Source of the DNA: Verrucomicrobiota bacterium
Lineage (GTDB): Bacteria; Verrucomicrobiota; Verrucomicrobiia; Limisphaerales; PALSA-1396
Assembly: GCA_016200005.1 (NCBI GenBank)
Contig: JACQFP010000013.1
Span: 94,218-158,217, forward strand
Length of the DNA stretch: 64,000 bases
Direction of reading: 5' to 3'
The translations under genes were made by a program, and so were the position numbers. Shown here one piece after another: positions 46,284 through 55,915 of this stretch. The notes under the pieces are model-generated. The model was given only the letters and a program-made list of their open reading frames with translations. It searched no databases and was not told the DNA's origin. How positions within the stretch are numbered: the first letter of the stretch is position 1; each line of letters begins with the position of its first letter.

Positions 46284-47635
46284 GCACCGTCGCCACTCCG
46301 CCAATTCGGGGCGACTACGCGCTTGCTGCACCGCCGATCATTCAATCGAGTGTGACGCAACCCTCCGCATTGGGTCGCGCGCTGATTGCGCCGGTAAAGT
46401 TTCTGTGGGGCATGGCGTTAATGCAGTCCTTCCTCGGCAGTTTGATGGTGGTCGGCTGGACGTATCGGCTGGCGCAACGTTGCATGTTGAAATTCTGGTG
46501 GGCGCGCAGTTCGCACATGGCCAACGGCGGTTGCTTCGCCGAATTTCTCGCGGCGCATCCGGGAACTCATGATCAGCTCCACTGGCCAAATTGGTTTGCC
46601 CAACAGAATTTCCGTCAAGCGATCCGGCGCAATGAACAGACAAGTTTTTTTGCCTACGTGAAGCAACTTACTAAAGCCTGTTGCCGATCGTTGGGACGCA
46701 ACCTGACGCTAGGCGCGCAAGCCATCGCCAACACGTGGGTGCTCACGATGCCCGCGTGCGCGCTCTGGCTGTTTGCCTGGTATGACGGTTGGAACAATTC
46801 GTTCAATAAGGGTTACGAACAAGCCGCGGTGGGGCCGTTGCTCGGCGTGTTTGGCGTGATGCTGTTCATCGCTGTGATGTTTTTCGTGCCGATGGCGCAG
46901 ATGCGTCACGCCGCGACCGGCCAATGGCGCGCCTTCTATCAGTTTGGACTGGTGTGGGGATTGGTTCGGCGACGCTGGCTCGCCTGCATGTTGTTGGCCG
47001 TGCTTTATGCGCTCCTCTCCGTCCCCGTGACGGTTTTGAAAACCGCGCCGTACTTTTTATACGATCGTTTCGCCGCGAAGCACGGTTACGCAGCGAGTCT
47101 TGCCAATCCCGATCCCCAACAACTCATCCAATTCCTCAATGGCTACTATTTCTGGTCCGCGCTGCTGGTGTTCCCCGTCTTTGCATTTCTGCGATTCATT
47201 GCGGCGCGGATTTATGCGAGCGCATTGCTCGATTCCGTTCAGACGGGCCAACTGCCGATAACGAGTCTCGCGGCCAGCGAGCGTGACGTTCTGGAACGAC
47301 TGGAATTGCTCCATCTTCGTCCGCAGCCTCAACGGCATTTCTTCGTGCGCGCCGTTGCGTGGTTCGCAACGCGCACGGGCCGCGTGGCCGGGACGATTCT
47401 GTTGATCGGGGTCTGGTTCGCTTTTGTGGCGCAAATCTTCATCGGACAATTCCTGAACTTTCATCCGCTGGGCGGCTGGCTGAACCAACCGCTGGTGCAG
47501 CTTCCGTGGTTTCATTACCTGCCGCCGGCGCTGAAGAATTCCGCTGGCGAAATCTTGTTCACGGCCTTTTTGTTTTTGGCATTTTTCCTCGGTCGCAGGA
47601 TTGTGGATTTGATCAGGTCATGGGTGCTGCGTTGA
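46280..47635 (+). CDS. Polytopic membrane protein of unknown function
   Basis: 451 aa with about seven hydrophobic helices, including ALIAPVKFLWGMALMQSFLG, LGVFGVMLFIAVMFFVP, WLACMLLAVLYALLSVPV and VAGTILLIGVWFAFVAQIFI. No transporter or enzyme signature is recognised. Its ATG overlaps the preceding stop, so it is translated together with the exported phosphatase-fold protein and may host or deliver it at the membrane (inference). The long cytoplasmic loop near residues 90-140 is basic and aromatic-rich. Confidence 0.7.
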   Translation: MSTVATPPIRGDYALAAPPIIQSSVTQPSALGRALIAPVKFLWGMALMQSFLGSLMVVGWTYRLAQRCMLKFWWARSSHMANGGCFAEFLAAHPGTHDQLHWPNWFAQQNFRQAIRRNEQTSFFAYVKQLTKACCRSLGRNLTLGAQAIANTWVLTMPACALWLFAWYDGWNNSFNKGYEQAAVGPLLGVFGVMLFIAVMFFVPMAQMRHAATGQWRAFYQFGLVWGLVRRRWLACMLLAVLYALLSVPVTVLKTAPYFLYDRFAAKHGYAASLANPDPQQLIQFLNGYYFWSALLVFPVFAFLRFIAARIYASALLDSVQTGQLPITSLAASERDVLERLELLHLRPQPQRHFFVRAVAWFATRTGRVAGTILLIGVWFAFVAQIFIGQFLNFHPLGGWLNQPLVQLPWFHYLPPALKNSAGEILFTAFLFLAFFLGRRIVDLIRSWVLR

Positions 47636-47694
47636 CAGCAGTGCATCTGGAAATTCGCCTTGCAGGTTGGCGGCAATTCTTCAGCATCATCGAC

Positions 47695-48150
47695 ATGAAC
47701 AGATTCATTTCAGTCCTCTTGGGCATTCTCGCTTTGGCGTCACAATCCGCGTCCGCCGATGACGGAAGGGAGATTCTGGGCGTTTGGACTACGACGGACA
47801 ACAAGAGCCAGGTGGAACTCTTCAAGGTGGACGACAAGTTGCACGGAAAGATCATCAGTTTGAAAGAACCCAACTGGCCGGCCAACGACGAGAAGGGCAT
47901 GGGGGGCAAACCGAAGAATGACCGGAACAATCCCGATCCCAAGTTGCGCGACCAGCCGATCATCGGTCTGGAATTTATGAGCGGCTTCACTTACTCCGGC
48001 AAGAAACGGTGGGAGAGCGGAAAAATCTACGACCCGGAAAATGGCAAGACCTATAAATGCAAACTGAGCCTCGTCTCGACCAACCGGCTCGATGTGCGCG
48101 GTTTCATCGGCATTTCGTTGATTGGTCGCACGGAAGTCTGGACGCGGTGA
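47695..48150 (+). CDS. DUF2147-like secreted protein
   Basis: 151 aa with a signal peptide (NRFISVLLGILALASQSASA). GVWTTTDNKSQVELFKVDDK, KLRDQPIIGLEFMSGFTYSG, GKIYDPENGKTYKCKLSL and LDVRGFIGISLIGRTEVWTR match DUF2147, a beta-barrel-like periplasmic domain of unknown role. Start set by the signal peptide. The 59 bases after the membrane protein gene allow cotranscription. Confidence 0.88.
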   Translation: MNRFISVLLGILALASQSASADDGREILGVWTTTDNKSQVELFKVDDKLHGKIISLKEPNWPANDEKGMGGKPKNDRNNPDPKLRDQPIIGLEFMSGFTYSGKKRWESGKIYDPENGKTYKCKLSLVSTNRLDVRGFIGISLIGRTEVWTR

Positions 48151-48246
48151 GTGCCGGAGTCCGTGTGGAGCAACTGGACCTCGATTCGGCCAGAAAAGAA
48201 CTTGCTTGGGAATGGGGTGGTCGGTAAGTTCCAACGCCTTTTGGTG

Positions 48247-48323
48247 GCACCCATAGCTCAATTGGATAGAGCATCTGACTACGGATCAGAAGGTTTCAGG
48301 TTCAACTCCTGATGGGTGCGCCA
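48247..48323 (+). tRNA. tRNA-Arg (anticodon ACG)
   Basis: Complete cloverleaf: acceptor stem GCACCCA pairs with TGGGTGC, D-arm GCTC/GAGC, anticodon stem TCTGA/TCAGA with loop CTACGGA giving anticodon ACG, T-arm TCAGG-TTCAACT-CCTGA. The CCA end is encoded (48321-48323). ACG would be read as ICG after TadA editing. Confidence 0.95.
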
Positions 48324-48434
48324 GTTCTGATTTCCGATTTCTGGGCTTGATTTTCTGCAGTCGCCGGCGGCCTGTCATTTCATGGAGCTATTATAGGTTC
48401 AAGGAATTAATTTCAAATCGCCTCGCGTCTGCGT

Positions 48435-48462
48435 TTGACATTGGAGGTTTGGTCGCTAGTGT
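48435..48462 (+). promoter_or_regulatory. Promoter of the secretion/pilus motor operon
   Basis: TTGACA (48435-48440), 16 bases, TAGTGT (48457-48462). Unlike most promoters here it leaves a leader of about 40 bases containing GGAAAGG before the GTG at 48509. Confidence 0.5.
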
Positions 48463-48508
48463 GATTTAGATGCTTCCTTGAAACAGGTTTTAAAATGGAA
48501 AGGTAGTT

Positions 48509-50218
48509 GTGGCTGAAAAAGATGATTATCTGGTAGATATTTTGGTGGACCTCGGTTTCGTAACCGCCGAGCAGGTGGAGGGACTCCGGGGTGAGGCACA
48601 GACGGCCGGCGTGGGGGTGGTGGACTTGATGGTGGCCAACAAGGTCATCCGTCCGGCAGACGTGACCCAGGCCAAGGCCGCGCACTTCGGTGCCGAGGTG
48701 GTCAACTTGAGCGAGATGCGTTTGACGGACGATGTGCTTTCAGCCATCCCCCGGCACATCGCCAAGAAATATCGCGTGGTGCCGGTGTTCAAACACGACG
48801 GGAGCGTAACCGTGGCACTCAGCGATCCCTCCGATCTGGATACGATCGACAGTTTGAATCATTTGCTCCATGGGCAGATTGAAGTGCGCGTGGCGTCGGA
48901 GCAGGATATCGAAGCGGCCTTAAATAAGTATTACGGCGCGGCGCAGGATGGCATCAGCAAGATGATCCAGGACATCACGGAGGGCGAAGTCGAGATTCCC
49001 AAACTCCCCGGCGCCGGCACCGGTGATGATGGCGCGGCGGTGGAAGCGGATGCGCCGATCATCAAACTCGTGAATTCGCTCATCGTTGAAGCGTTCAAAA
49101 TGCGTGCGTCCGACATCCATTTGGAACCGTTGTCGAAACGTTTTCGTGTGCGTTACCGGATTGACGGGATGTTGCACGAGATCAAAAGCCCGCCCAAACG
49201 TTTGCAGGCCGCGATCCTGAGCCGGTTGAAAATCCAATCCAACATGTCGATTTCCGAACACCGGATTCCGCAAGACGGACGTATTCAAACTTCGGTCGGC
49301 GGTAAAATGATCGACTTGCGCGTGTCCTGTCTGCCCACCAATCACGGGGAAAGTATCGTGATGCGTATTTTGGACAAGGAAGGTTTGCGTCTGGGCCTGC
49401 CAGAATTGGGATTTTTTACGGACGACCAACAAACGTTTGAGCGATTGATTGGATTGCCCGACGGGATATTGCTGGTGACCGGGCCGACCGGTTCTGGAAA
49501 GACCACGACGCTGTATTCGTGCCTGCATTTCATCAACCGGCCCGACCGCAAGATCATCACGGTGGAGGACCCGGTGGAATATCAACTGGCCGGCATCAAC
49601 CAAGTGCAGGTGAATGAAGCGGTGGGGCTGACGTTTTCCATGGCGTTGCGCTCGATGCTCCGGCAGGCGCCCAACATCATCATGTTGGGGGAAATCCGCG
49701 ATTTGGAAACCGCCACCATCGCCATCAACGCGTCGCTGACCGGTCACTTGGTTTTCTCCACGCTGCACACAAACGACGCGCCCAGCGCAGTGACACGTTT
49801 GATCGATATTGGCGTCAAGCCGTTTCTAGTCGCTTCTTCGACGCGCGCATTGATGGCGCAGCGACTGGTGCGGAAGGTTTGCAAGCGTTGCGCGGCGCCG
49901 TATCAACCGTCGGAGGCGGAGCTGCGCACGTTGAACATCGACCCCACGCAACTGGCCGAGGCCAAATTCCAAAAGGGCAAAGGGTGCGCCGATTGCTCCC
50001 AGACCGGATACCGTGGTCGATTCGGAATCTTTGAGATATTTGTTATTGATGATGAGGCCCGCAAATTGATTTATGAACGAGTTCCTTCCTCGGTCTTGCG
50101 CACGCGCGCCCGCGAAATGGGCATGCGCACGTTGCGCGAAGACGGCGTCCGCAAAATCCTGGCCGGACTGACCTCGCCCGATGAAGTCATTCGCGCGACG
50201 GTGGGCGACGTGGATTAG
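48509..50218 (+). CDS. GspE/PilB-type assembly ATPase (first copy)
   Basis: 569 aa. N-terminal MshEN/T2SSE_N domains (~1-145) are followed by the secretion ATPase: Walker [10 protein letters not shown] at 325-333, Walker B IIMLGEIRD near 391-399, and the zinc tetracysteine C458/C461/C493/C496 usual for GspE and PilB. It powers pilus or pseudopilus assembly at the inner membrane. Start is GTG with GGAAAGG upstream. First gene of the operon with pilT, a second GspE/PilB gene and gspF/pilC. Confidence 0.92.
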   Translation: MAEKDDYLVDILVDLGFVTAEQVEGLRGEAQTAGVGVVDLMVANKVIRPADVTQAKAAHFGAEVVNLSEMRLTDDVLSAIPRHIAKKYRVVPVFKHDGSVTVALSDPSDLDTIDSLNHLLHGQIEVRVASEQDIEAALNKYYGAAQDGISKMIQDITEGEVEIPKLPGAGTGDDGAAVEADAPIIKLVNSLIVEAFKMRASDIHLEPLSKRFRVRYRIDGMLHEIKSPPKRLQAAILSRLKIQSNMSISEHRIPQDGRIQTSVGGKMIDLRVSCLPTNHGESIVMRILDKEGLRLGLPELGFFTDDQQTFERLIGLPDGILLVTGPTGSGKTTTLYSCLHFINRPDRKIITVEDPVEYQLAGINQVQVNEAVGLTFSMALRSMLRQAPNIIMLGEIRDLETATIAINASLTGHLVFSTLHTNDAPSAVTRLIDIGVKPFLVASSTRALMAQRLVRKVCKRCAAPYQPSEAELRTLNIDPTQLAEAKFQKGKGCADCSQTGYRGRFGIFEIFVIDDEARKLIYERVPSSVLRTRAREMGMRTLREDGVRKILAGLTSPDEVIRATVGDVD

Positions 50219-50327
50219 AAACCGCCGTGCCACTCATTCATTCAGGGCGATTGACAAATGTGCCTCGGAAGTCACAAATTCTCGCGTGCTTACATTCCCG
50301 TGTTAAGGTCTAATTAAAAACCTGAGT

Positions 50328-51452
50328 ATGTCGTATTCGATGTCTGATCTGTTGCAGTTGGTGGTTTCCGAGGGTGCGTCTGATTTGCATTTGCGCGTCG
50401 GCGTGCCGCCTGTGATCCGGGTGCACGGGATTCTGCACCGCGTGGAGGGGCCGTTGCTGACGGCGGATGACACGGACGAATTGATGCGCAGCATCACCTC
50501 GGAGGACCACATCCAGCAGGTTCGGGAACGCGGTGGCGCCGACTTCGGTTTCGCTTTTGGCGACCTGGCACGCTTCCGCGTAAGTGTGTTCAAGGAGAAG
50601 GGACATTTCGGTTCGGTGTTGCGGCAGATTCCCAGCAAACTGCTGACGATGGAGCAGATTGGCCTGCCGCCATCGGCCAGGGAATTACTCTACAAACCGC
50701 GCGGCCTGGTGCTGGTGACCGGGCCGACCGGTTCCGGCAAAACGACCACGCTGGCGTCAATGATTGACATCATCAATCAGGAGCGCGACGAGGTGCATAT
50801 CATCACCGTTGAAGACCCGATTGAATACTACCACACGCACAAGAAGGCCCTGGTCACGCAGCGGGAGGTGCACGTGGACGTGCCCAATTTTGCCGAAGCA
50901 TTGCGCCGCGCGTTGCGCCAGGACCCCGACGTGATTCTGGTCGGCGAATTGCGCGATCTGGAAACGATGGAAGCAGCCATCACCGCCGCCGAAACCGGCC
51001 ACTTGGTTTTCGGCACCCTGCACACGACGGGCGCGGCCAAGACGATTGACCGCATTGTGAATGCGTTTCCGGTCAACCAACAGGAGACCATTCGCATTCA
51101 GCTTTCCACGGTGTTGCAGGCGGTCATTTCGCAGTTGCTGATTCCGCGGATTGATAAACCGGGGCGCGTTGCCGTCTTTGAAATCATGATCAACACGCCC
51201 TCCATTGGCGCGCTGATTCGTGACAACAAAACGTTCCGGCTCAACTCGGACATTCAGACCGGCGCCAAATACGGCATGGTCACGCTGGACAGTTTTCTGA
51301 TCGACAAATACATGCAGGGAATGATTGATCGGGAGGAAGTCGTGACCAAATCCCAGGATCCAGTCACCATTCAAGCCAAACTGCAGGAATTGGAATTGGC
51401 CGCGGCCACGGGTGCGGATGCCGAGGATAAGGGCAAGCCTCCAAAGTCGTAA
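50328..51452 (+). CDS. pilT: PilT-type retraction ATPase
   Basis: 374 aa, typical PilT size. Walker [10 protein letters not shown] (132-140), Walker B and His box ([36 protein letters not shown]), and the AIRNLIRE-like segment is replaced by GALIRDNKT. It disassembles type IV pili; its presence among GspE genes argues that the machine can retract like a type IV pilus rather than being a pure type II secretion system. Twelve bases before the second GspE gene; 109 bases after the first. Confidence 0.93.
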   Translation: MSYSMSDLLQLVVSEGASDLHLRVGVPPVIRVHGILHRVEGPLLTADDTDELMRSITSEDHIQQVRERGGADFGFAFGDLARFRVSVFKEKGHFGSVLRQIPSKLLTMEQIGLPPSARELLYKPRGLVLVTGPTGSGKTTTLASMIDIINQERDEVHIITVEDPIEYYHTHKKALVTQREVHVDVPNFAEALRRALRQDPDVILVGELRDLETMEAAITAAETGHLVFGTLHTTGAAKTIDRIVNAFPVNQQETIRIQLSTVLQAVISQLLIPRIDKPGRVAVFEIMINTPSIGALIRDNKTFRLNSDIQTGAKYGMVTLDSFLIDKYMQGMIDREEVVTKSQDPVTIQAKLQELELAAATGADAEDKGKPPKS

Positions 51453-51464
51453 CTCAATTAGATT

Positions 51465-53171
51465 ATGGCAGAAACCAATTCCGATCCTCTTTTGGCGCTG
51501 GTTCGCGAGCGCGAACTGATCGATGACTTGCAACTCGAGGAAGTCACGGCGGAGCACGCCCGGAGTGGCAAGCCCGTCAGCCAGATTTTGCAAGACTTTG
51601 AAATTCTGGATTTGCCGACGCAACTCCAGGTCATCGCTGATTATCTCGGCACGGAGGTGGTCACTCTCAATGAGCGGGACCTATCGCCGGAATTGTTGAA
51701 AGCCATCCCACCCGCCACGGCGCGGATGTATCAATGTTTGCCGGTGGCCCAGCACGGTTCGACGCTTCAGGTGGCTCTGGCGGATCCGCTGAACCCTGCC
51801 CGCCTGGATGAACTCCAGTTCATCATCAAGCGAGACACCCAGCTCGTCGTGGCCGATCCGGCGCAAATCGAGAAGGCCATCAACAAATGGTACGGCGAGG
51901 ACAGTGAAAGCGTTTCTGATATTCTCAAGGAACTGGGCGCTGATGCCGACATTGCGAAGGAAGTCAACGAGGCGGTGGCCACGGACAACGTGGCCGAATT
52001 GAGTGAACTCGCCAATGACGTGCCAATCGTCCGGCTGGTGAATCTGGTTCTGGTGCAAGCGGTGCAGGACCGTGCCAGTGATATTCACTTTGAGCCGTTC
52101 GAGGATGAATTCAAAATCCGTTATCGCGTGGACGGCGCGCTTTATGAAATGGCGCCGCCGCCAAAGCACCTGGCCCTGCCGGTCATTTCGCGCCTGAAAG
52201 TCATGGCGAATATGAACATCTCCGAACGGCGCCTGCCACAGGACGGCCGCATCACGTTTCCCGTCGGCAACCGGATGATCGACATGCGTGTGTCCACCTT
52301 GCCGACGCAATTTGGTGAGTCGCTGGTGCTGCGCGTGCTGGATCGTTCCGCCGTCAACCTCGAAATCGAATCGCTCGGTTTTCCCAAGTATGTGCATGAC
52401 TATGTGACCGAGGCGATTCAACGGCCCAACGGTATTTTTATCGTTACTGGTCCCACCGGTTGCGGCAAGACGACGACACTTTATTCGGCCTTGCGCAGAG
52501 TCAATACGATTGATTCCAAACTGCTGACCGCCGAGGATCCGGTGGAATACGACATCGAAGGCATCATGCAGGTCGCCATCAACGAAGCCGTGGGATTGAC
52601 CTTCAGCAAGTGCTTGCGCTCGTTCTTGCGGCAGGACCCGGACGTGATCATGGTGGGTGAAATGCGCGACCTGGAAACGGCGCAGATTTCCATTCAGGCG
52701 TCGCTGACGGGTCACCTGGTATTGAGCACGCTGCACACCAATGATGCGCCGGGGGCGGTCACGCGGATGATCGACATGGGCGTCGAACCTTTTTTGATAT
52801 CTTCGACGCTCATGGCGGTGCTCGGCCAGCGTTTGGTGCGCACCATCTGCAAGAACTGCCGCACGCCATTCGAGCCGACGGAAACCCAGTTGGCGCTCCT
52901 CAATCTTTCGCCGCATGATCTGGGCGACAAAGTGTTTTATTACGGTCGTGGTTGCGCCAATTGCAACGATTCCGGTTACAAGGGTCGCCGCGGCATTTTC
53001 GAATTGTTGACGATCAACGATGCCATTCGTGCCCTCATTAACGAACGCGCCCCCACCGTGGTGGTCCGGCAAAAGGCGGTAGAATTGGGCATGGTCACCT
53101 TGCGCGAAGATGGCTTGCGTGGCATCTTCGACGGAGATACAACCATTGAAGAAGTCGTGAAATACACCTGA
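51465..53171 (+). CDS. GspE/PilB-type assembly ATPase (second copy)
   Basis: 568 aa, full-length paralogue of the gene at 48509. N-terminal MshEN domains, then Walker [10 protein letters not shown] (329-337, Cys in place of Ser), Walker [13 protein letters not shown], the LHTND box and a C-terminal zinc tetracysteine (CKNC and CANC). Two assembly ATPases in one operon could serve two pilus forms or two pseudopilins, or act as alternates. Spaced 12 bases from pilT and 14 from gspF, all codirectional. Confidence 0.92.
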   Translation: MAETNSDPLLALVRERELIDDLQLEEVTAEHARSGKPVSQILQDFEILDLPTQLQVIADYLGTEVVTLNERDLSPELLKAIPPATARMYQCLPVAQHGSTLQVALADPLNPARLDELQFIIKRDTQLVVADPAQIEKAINKWYGEDSESVSDILKELGADADIAKEVNEAVATDNVAELSELANDVPIVRLVNLVLVQAVQDRASDIHFEPFEDEFKIRYRVDGALYEMAPPPKHLALPVISRLKVMANMNISERRLPQDGRITFPVGNRMIDMRVSTLPTQFGESLVLRVLDRSAVNLEIESLGFPKYVHDYVTEAIQRPNGIFIVTGPTGCGKTTTLYSALRRVNTIDSKLLTAEDPVEYDIEGIMQVAINEAVGLTFSKCLRSFLRQDPDVIMVGEMRDLETAQISIQASLTGHLVLSTLHTNDAPGAVTRMIDMGVEPFLISSTLMAVLGQRLVRTICKNCRTPFEPTETQLALLNLSPHDLGDKVFYYGRGCANCNDSGYKGRRGIFELLTINDAIRALINERAPTVVVRQKAVELGMVTLREDGLRGIFDGDTTIEEVVKYT

Positions 53172-53185
53172 GGAAAGGACCGGTT

Positions 53186-54493
53186 ATGCCAAGATTTAAT
53201 TATGTGGCCATGGATTCACGTGGCAAGGAAACCAAAGGGACGTTGGAAGTGGCCAACCAGAACGAGGCCATCGCGCGCGTCAAGGAGATGGGTTTCTTCC
53301 CCACCAAGATCATCGAAACCGACAAGGTAAAGGACAAGGGTGAAAAGAAGGCGAGGCCCGCCGCCAAGGCCGCCGGGAAAAAGGGTGGCTTTAACATCAA
53401 CATCAAGATTCCCGGCCTGAGCGGCAAGGTGAAATCAAAGGTCCTGACCACGTTCACCCGCCAGTTGGCGACGCTGGTCGATGCGGGGTTGCCGTTGTTG
53501 CGCGGGTTGCGAGTGTTGCAGAAGCAGGAGAAGAATCCTACCCTCAAGGGTATCATTGGCGAGCTGGCATTGTCGATCGAAGGCGGCAGCACCTTTTCGG
53601 AAGGACTGGCTCAACACCCCAAAGTATTCAACCGACTTTACGTCAATATGGTCAAGGCCGGCGAAATGGGCGGCGTGCTGGAAGTGGTGTTGAACCGACT
53701 GTCTGAGTTCATGGAAAAGGCGCAGAAGATCAAAGGCAAGGTCATCGCGGCCATGTTTTATCCGGTCGCGGTCATGATTGTGGCGGTCGCGATCCTCGGT
53801 GTGTTGATGGTGTACGTGGTGCCCAAGTTCCAGGAGGTTTTCGAGGGCATGTTGGAAGGCTCAAAGTTGCCGGCTTTTACCCGGCTGGTTTTGGGGATCA
53901 GCACCGCCATCAAGGACCACATCATCGTTACGGCCGGTATCGTGGCGGGGTGCGTCATCGTTTTCCTCATAATCATCCGGACAAAAATCGGCCGGCGGAT
54001 TTTTGACAAGGTGAAACTAAAAATGCCGGTGATCGGCCCGGTCATCAGCAAGGTCGCCATCTCCCGCTTCACTCGCACGCTGGGCACCCTGGTCAGCAGT
54101 GGCGTTCCCATTCTTCAGGCCTTGACGATTGTGAAGGAGACGGCTGGAAATGTGATTGTGGGCAATGCCGTTTCTGCGGTTCACGAAAGCGTGAAGGAAG
54201 GTGAAACCATCACGGCCCCGCTAGAAGCCTCCAACGTATTTCCCCCGATGGTCATCAGCATGGTGGACGTCGGTGAGCAAACCGGCGCGTTGCCGGAGAT
54301 GTTGTTGAAAATAGCCGATAACTACGATGAAGAAGTGGACAATGCCGTCTCAGCCATGACCTCGCTCTTGGAACCGATCATGATTGTCTTCCTGGCAGTG
54401 ATTGTGGGCAGCATTGTTATTGCAATGTTTCTGCCGCTGATCGAGTTGATGAACAGGGTTGGAGACTCGGGAGGCGAAAAGGGCGGCGATTAA
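53186..54493 (+). CDS. GspF/PilC-type inner-membrane platform protein
   Basis: 435 aa. Two T2SSF domains (~85-210 and ~290-415) with transmembrane helices at ~191-213, ~246-264 and ~396-418. Conserved pieces are FTRQLATLVDAGLPLLRGL, EMGGVLEVVLNRLSEFMEK and SRFTRTLGTLVSSGVPIL with VDVGEQTGALPEML. It anchors the ATPase and stacks pilin subunits. A Lys/Ala/Pro-rich linker lies near 50-70. GGAAAGG precedes its ATG; a strong terminator follows. Confidence 0.93.
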   Translation: MPRFNYVAMDSRGKETKGTLEVANQNEAIARVKEMGFFPTKIIETDKVKDKGEKKARPAAKAAGKKGGFNINIKIPGLSGKVKSKVLTTFTRQLATLVDAGLPLLRGLRVLQKQEKNPTLKGIIGELALSIEGGSTFSEGLAQHPKVFNRLYVNMVKAGEMGGVLEVVLNRLSEFMEKAQKIKGKVIAAMFYPVAVMIVAVAILGVLMVYVVPKFQEVFEGMLEGSKLPAFTRLVLGISTAIKDHIIVTAGIVAGCVIVFLIIIRTKIGRRIFDKVKLKMPVIGPVISKVAISRFTRTLGTLVSSGVPILQALTIVKETAGNVIVGNAVSAVHESVKEGETITAPLEASNVFPPMVISMVDVGEQTGALPEMLLKIADNYDEEVDNAVSAMTSLLEPIMIVFLAVIVGSIVIAMFLPLIELMNRVGDSGGEKGGD

Positions 54494-54518
54494 CACGAGC
54501 TGGTTTGGATTGGTTTTC

Positions 54519-54552
54519 ACAGCCACCGGGTTCAGCTCGGTGGCTGTTTTTT
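54519..54552 (+). terminator. Rho-independent terminator of the motor operon
   Basis: Perfect 10-bp stem ACAGCCACCG / CGGTGGCTGT (54519-54528 and 54538-54547) with a 9-base loop, ending in a run of six T (54547-54552). It closes transcription after the GspF/PilC gene and isolates the next module. Confidence 0.92.
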
Positions 54553-54573
54553 ATGAAAACTGCATTTTTGTCA

Positions 54574-54618
54574 TTGACAGCCGAAAACGCCTCATGTAAA
54601 TACAATGTAATTACATTG
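54574..54618 (+). promoter_or_regulatory. BrnT-CopG promoter overlapped by paired operator boxes
   Basis: Consensus TTGACA (54574-54579) is followed 17 bases later by TAAATA (54597-54602). Overlapping and following it are two TGTA-N2-TACA boxes, TGTAAATACA (54595-54604) and TGTAATTACA (54606-54615), 11 bases apart so on one face of the helix. The second lies in a 16-base perfect palindrome CAATGTAATTACATTG (54603-54618). This is a good candidate for autorepression by the CopG-type partner. Confidence 0.65.
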
Positions 54619-54648
54619 CATTGGCGTTTATATGACATCTAGCTCAAT

Positions 54649-54936
54649 ATGGAGTTCGATTGGAATAATCCGCCATTCAATTTGAATAGCTCTTTGACGC
54701 CGAAGGACATTGAAGAATCATTCGAAGATCCTTTTGCAGTGCGGTTATTACCGGATTCACCCCGATTCTCGGTTCAGGCGCGGTTTTTTAACCTGGGGAC
54801 ATCCGCCAGTGGCATTGGAATCTTCAGCGTTTATCGGACGAACGGCAAACAGTTGCGAATAATCGAAGCGCGTCCTTTTGAGCCTGAGGAGCGGTTCTTT
54901 TATCAGCGTAAAATGGAGCAGACGTTGTCGCAGTAA
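54649..54936 (+). CDS. BrnT-family toxin
   Basis: 95 aa. FDWNNPPFNLNSSLTPKDI opens in the BrnT manner, followed by strand-rich ARFFNLGTSASGIGIFSVYR and the tail RIIEARPFEPEERFFYQRK, matching the RIISAR-x-A-x-x-x-E-R-x-x-Y end of BrnT ribonucleases. Diverged from the canonical family. No clear ribosome site. The downstream gene supplies the antitoxin 46 bases later. Confidence 0.72.
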   Translation: MEFDWNNPPFNLNSSLTPKDIEESFEDPFAVRLLPDSPRFSVQARFFNLGTSASGIGIFSVYRTNGKQLRIIEARPFEPEERFFYQRKMEQTLSQ

Positions 54937-54982
54937 GACCGTGAATGGCGAACCAGAACAAGTAGTCGGGAATTGAATTAAC

Positions 54983-55258
54983 ATGAATGCAATCCTCGCA
55001 TGGGAAGACGTGCCGATCTTCGATAGCGAGAAGGCCGAGTCGGATTTCTGGACGGAGAACCGGTTGGATGTGCGGTTGATGGAATCCGCCGTGGCAAGCG
55101 CGAGCGAGGTTTCGGAATCGGTGACCATTACGCTGCGGATCGATCCCCGGATGCTGGCGCGGATCAAACGGCTGGCGCGGTCACGCTACTTGAATTATCA
55201 GAGCATGATTAAACAATGGTTGAGCGAACGGATGGAGCAGGAATTCCGCGACCACTAA
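54983..55258 (+). CDS. CopG/BrnA-like antitoxin
   Basis: 91 aa. The C-terminal half is a ribbon-helix-helix: SVTITLRIDPRMLARIKRLA followed by SRYLNYQSMIKQWLSER. The N-terminal half probably masks the toxin. Genes in this arrangement (toxin first, ribbon-helix-helix antitoxin second) follow BrnT-type modules. The pair sits between the secretion motor operon and the pseudopilin operon. Fifteen bases separate it from the next gene. Confidence 0.8.
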   Translation: MNAILAWEDVPIFDSEKAESDFWTENRLDVRLMESAVASASEVSESVTITLRIDPRMLARIKRLARSRYLNYQSMIKQWLSERMEQEFRDH

Positions 55259-55273
55259 ACTTAAATCGTCAGG

Positions 55274-55915
55274 ATGAAAAACAATTCAAACCGTCGCGCG
55301 GCGCAGGCATTCACGCTGATCGAGCTACTCGTCGTCATCGCCATCATGGGGTTGCTGGCGGGTATGGTTGTGGCGCTGATGCCGCTTGCCACTGCTGGAC
55401 CCAAGATCAAAAAAACCCAGGCCGAACGAGACGCCATCATCACCTCGATTGAGGCGTACAAGGCCAAAAAGGGATTTTACCCGCCCGACAATCCCACCAA
55501 TGCAGCCTTGAACCAGCTCTATTACGAATTAGTCGGGACGACCAACAACGGCACTTTATTTGTGACGTTGAGCGGCAAAGACTCGATCCAATCGTCGGTC
55601 ATGCAAGCCCAATTTGGGGTCGCGAATTTTAACAATTCGACCAAGGCCGCCAAGGGAAGTGATGATTTTGATGTCCAAAATTTTCATAAAAGCCTGAAAC
55701 AAGAAATTCAGACCAAAGTAGTGCCACCGGGTGTGAGGATTCTCGTTGCGCCGGTGGACGGGCCGAACAGACAGCGAACCAACGCTTGGCGCTACGTCTC
55801 CTCCAATCCCACAAACAACCCCGGTTCCTTCGATCTGTGGGCGGACATCGTGGTCGGTGGAAAAACCAACCGCATTTCCAACTGGAGCAAAGATCCCATC
55901 ATCATTGGAAACTGA
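55274..55915 (+). CDS. Type II secretion pseudopilin, GspG-like
   Basis: 213 aa. Short basic leader (KNNSNRRAAQA) and class III helix [20 protein letters not shown] with Glu at +5. The helix is followed by KKTQAERDAIITSIEAYKAKKGFYPP, similar to GspG and PulG, and a beta-rich C-terminal domain with DLWADIVVGGKTNRI. Major pseudopilins of this kind form the pseudopilus pumping substrates through the outer-membrane secretin. -1 residue is Ala. First of five codirectional genes. Confidence 0.88.
   Translation: MKNNSNRRAAQAFTLIELLVVIAIMGLLAGMVVALMPLATAGPKIKKTQAERDAIITSIEAYKAKKGFYPPDNPTNAALNQLYYELVGTTNNGTLFVTLSGKDSIQSSVMQAQFGVANFNNSTKAAKGSDDFDVQNFHKSLKQEIQTKVVPPGVRILVAPVDGPNRQRTNAWRYVSSNPTNNPGSFDLWADIVVGGKTNRISNWSKDPIIIGN

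Noticed and set aside
51681..53072. Minus-strand open frame of about 460 codons
   Set aside because: Shadow of the second GspE/PilB gene; no motif.
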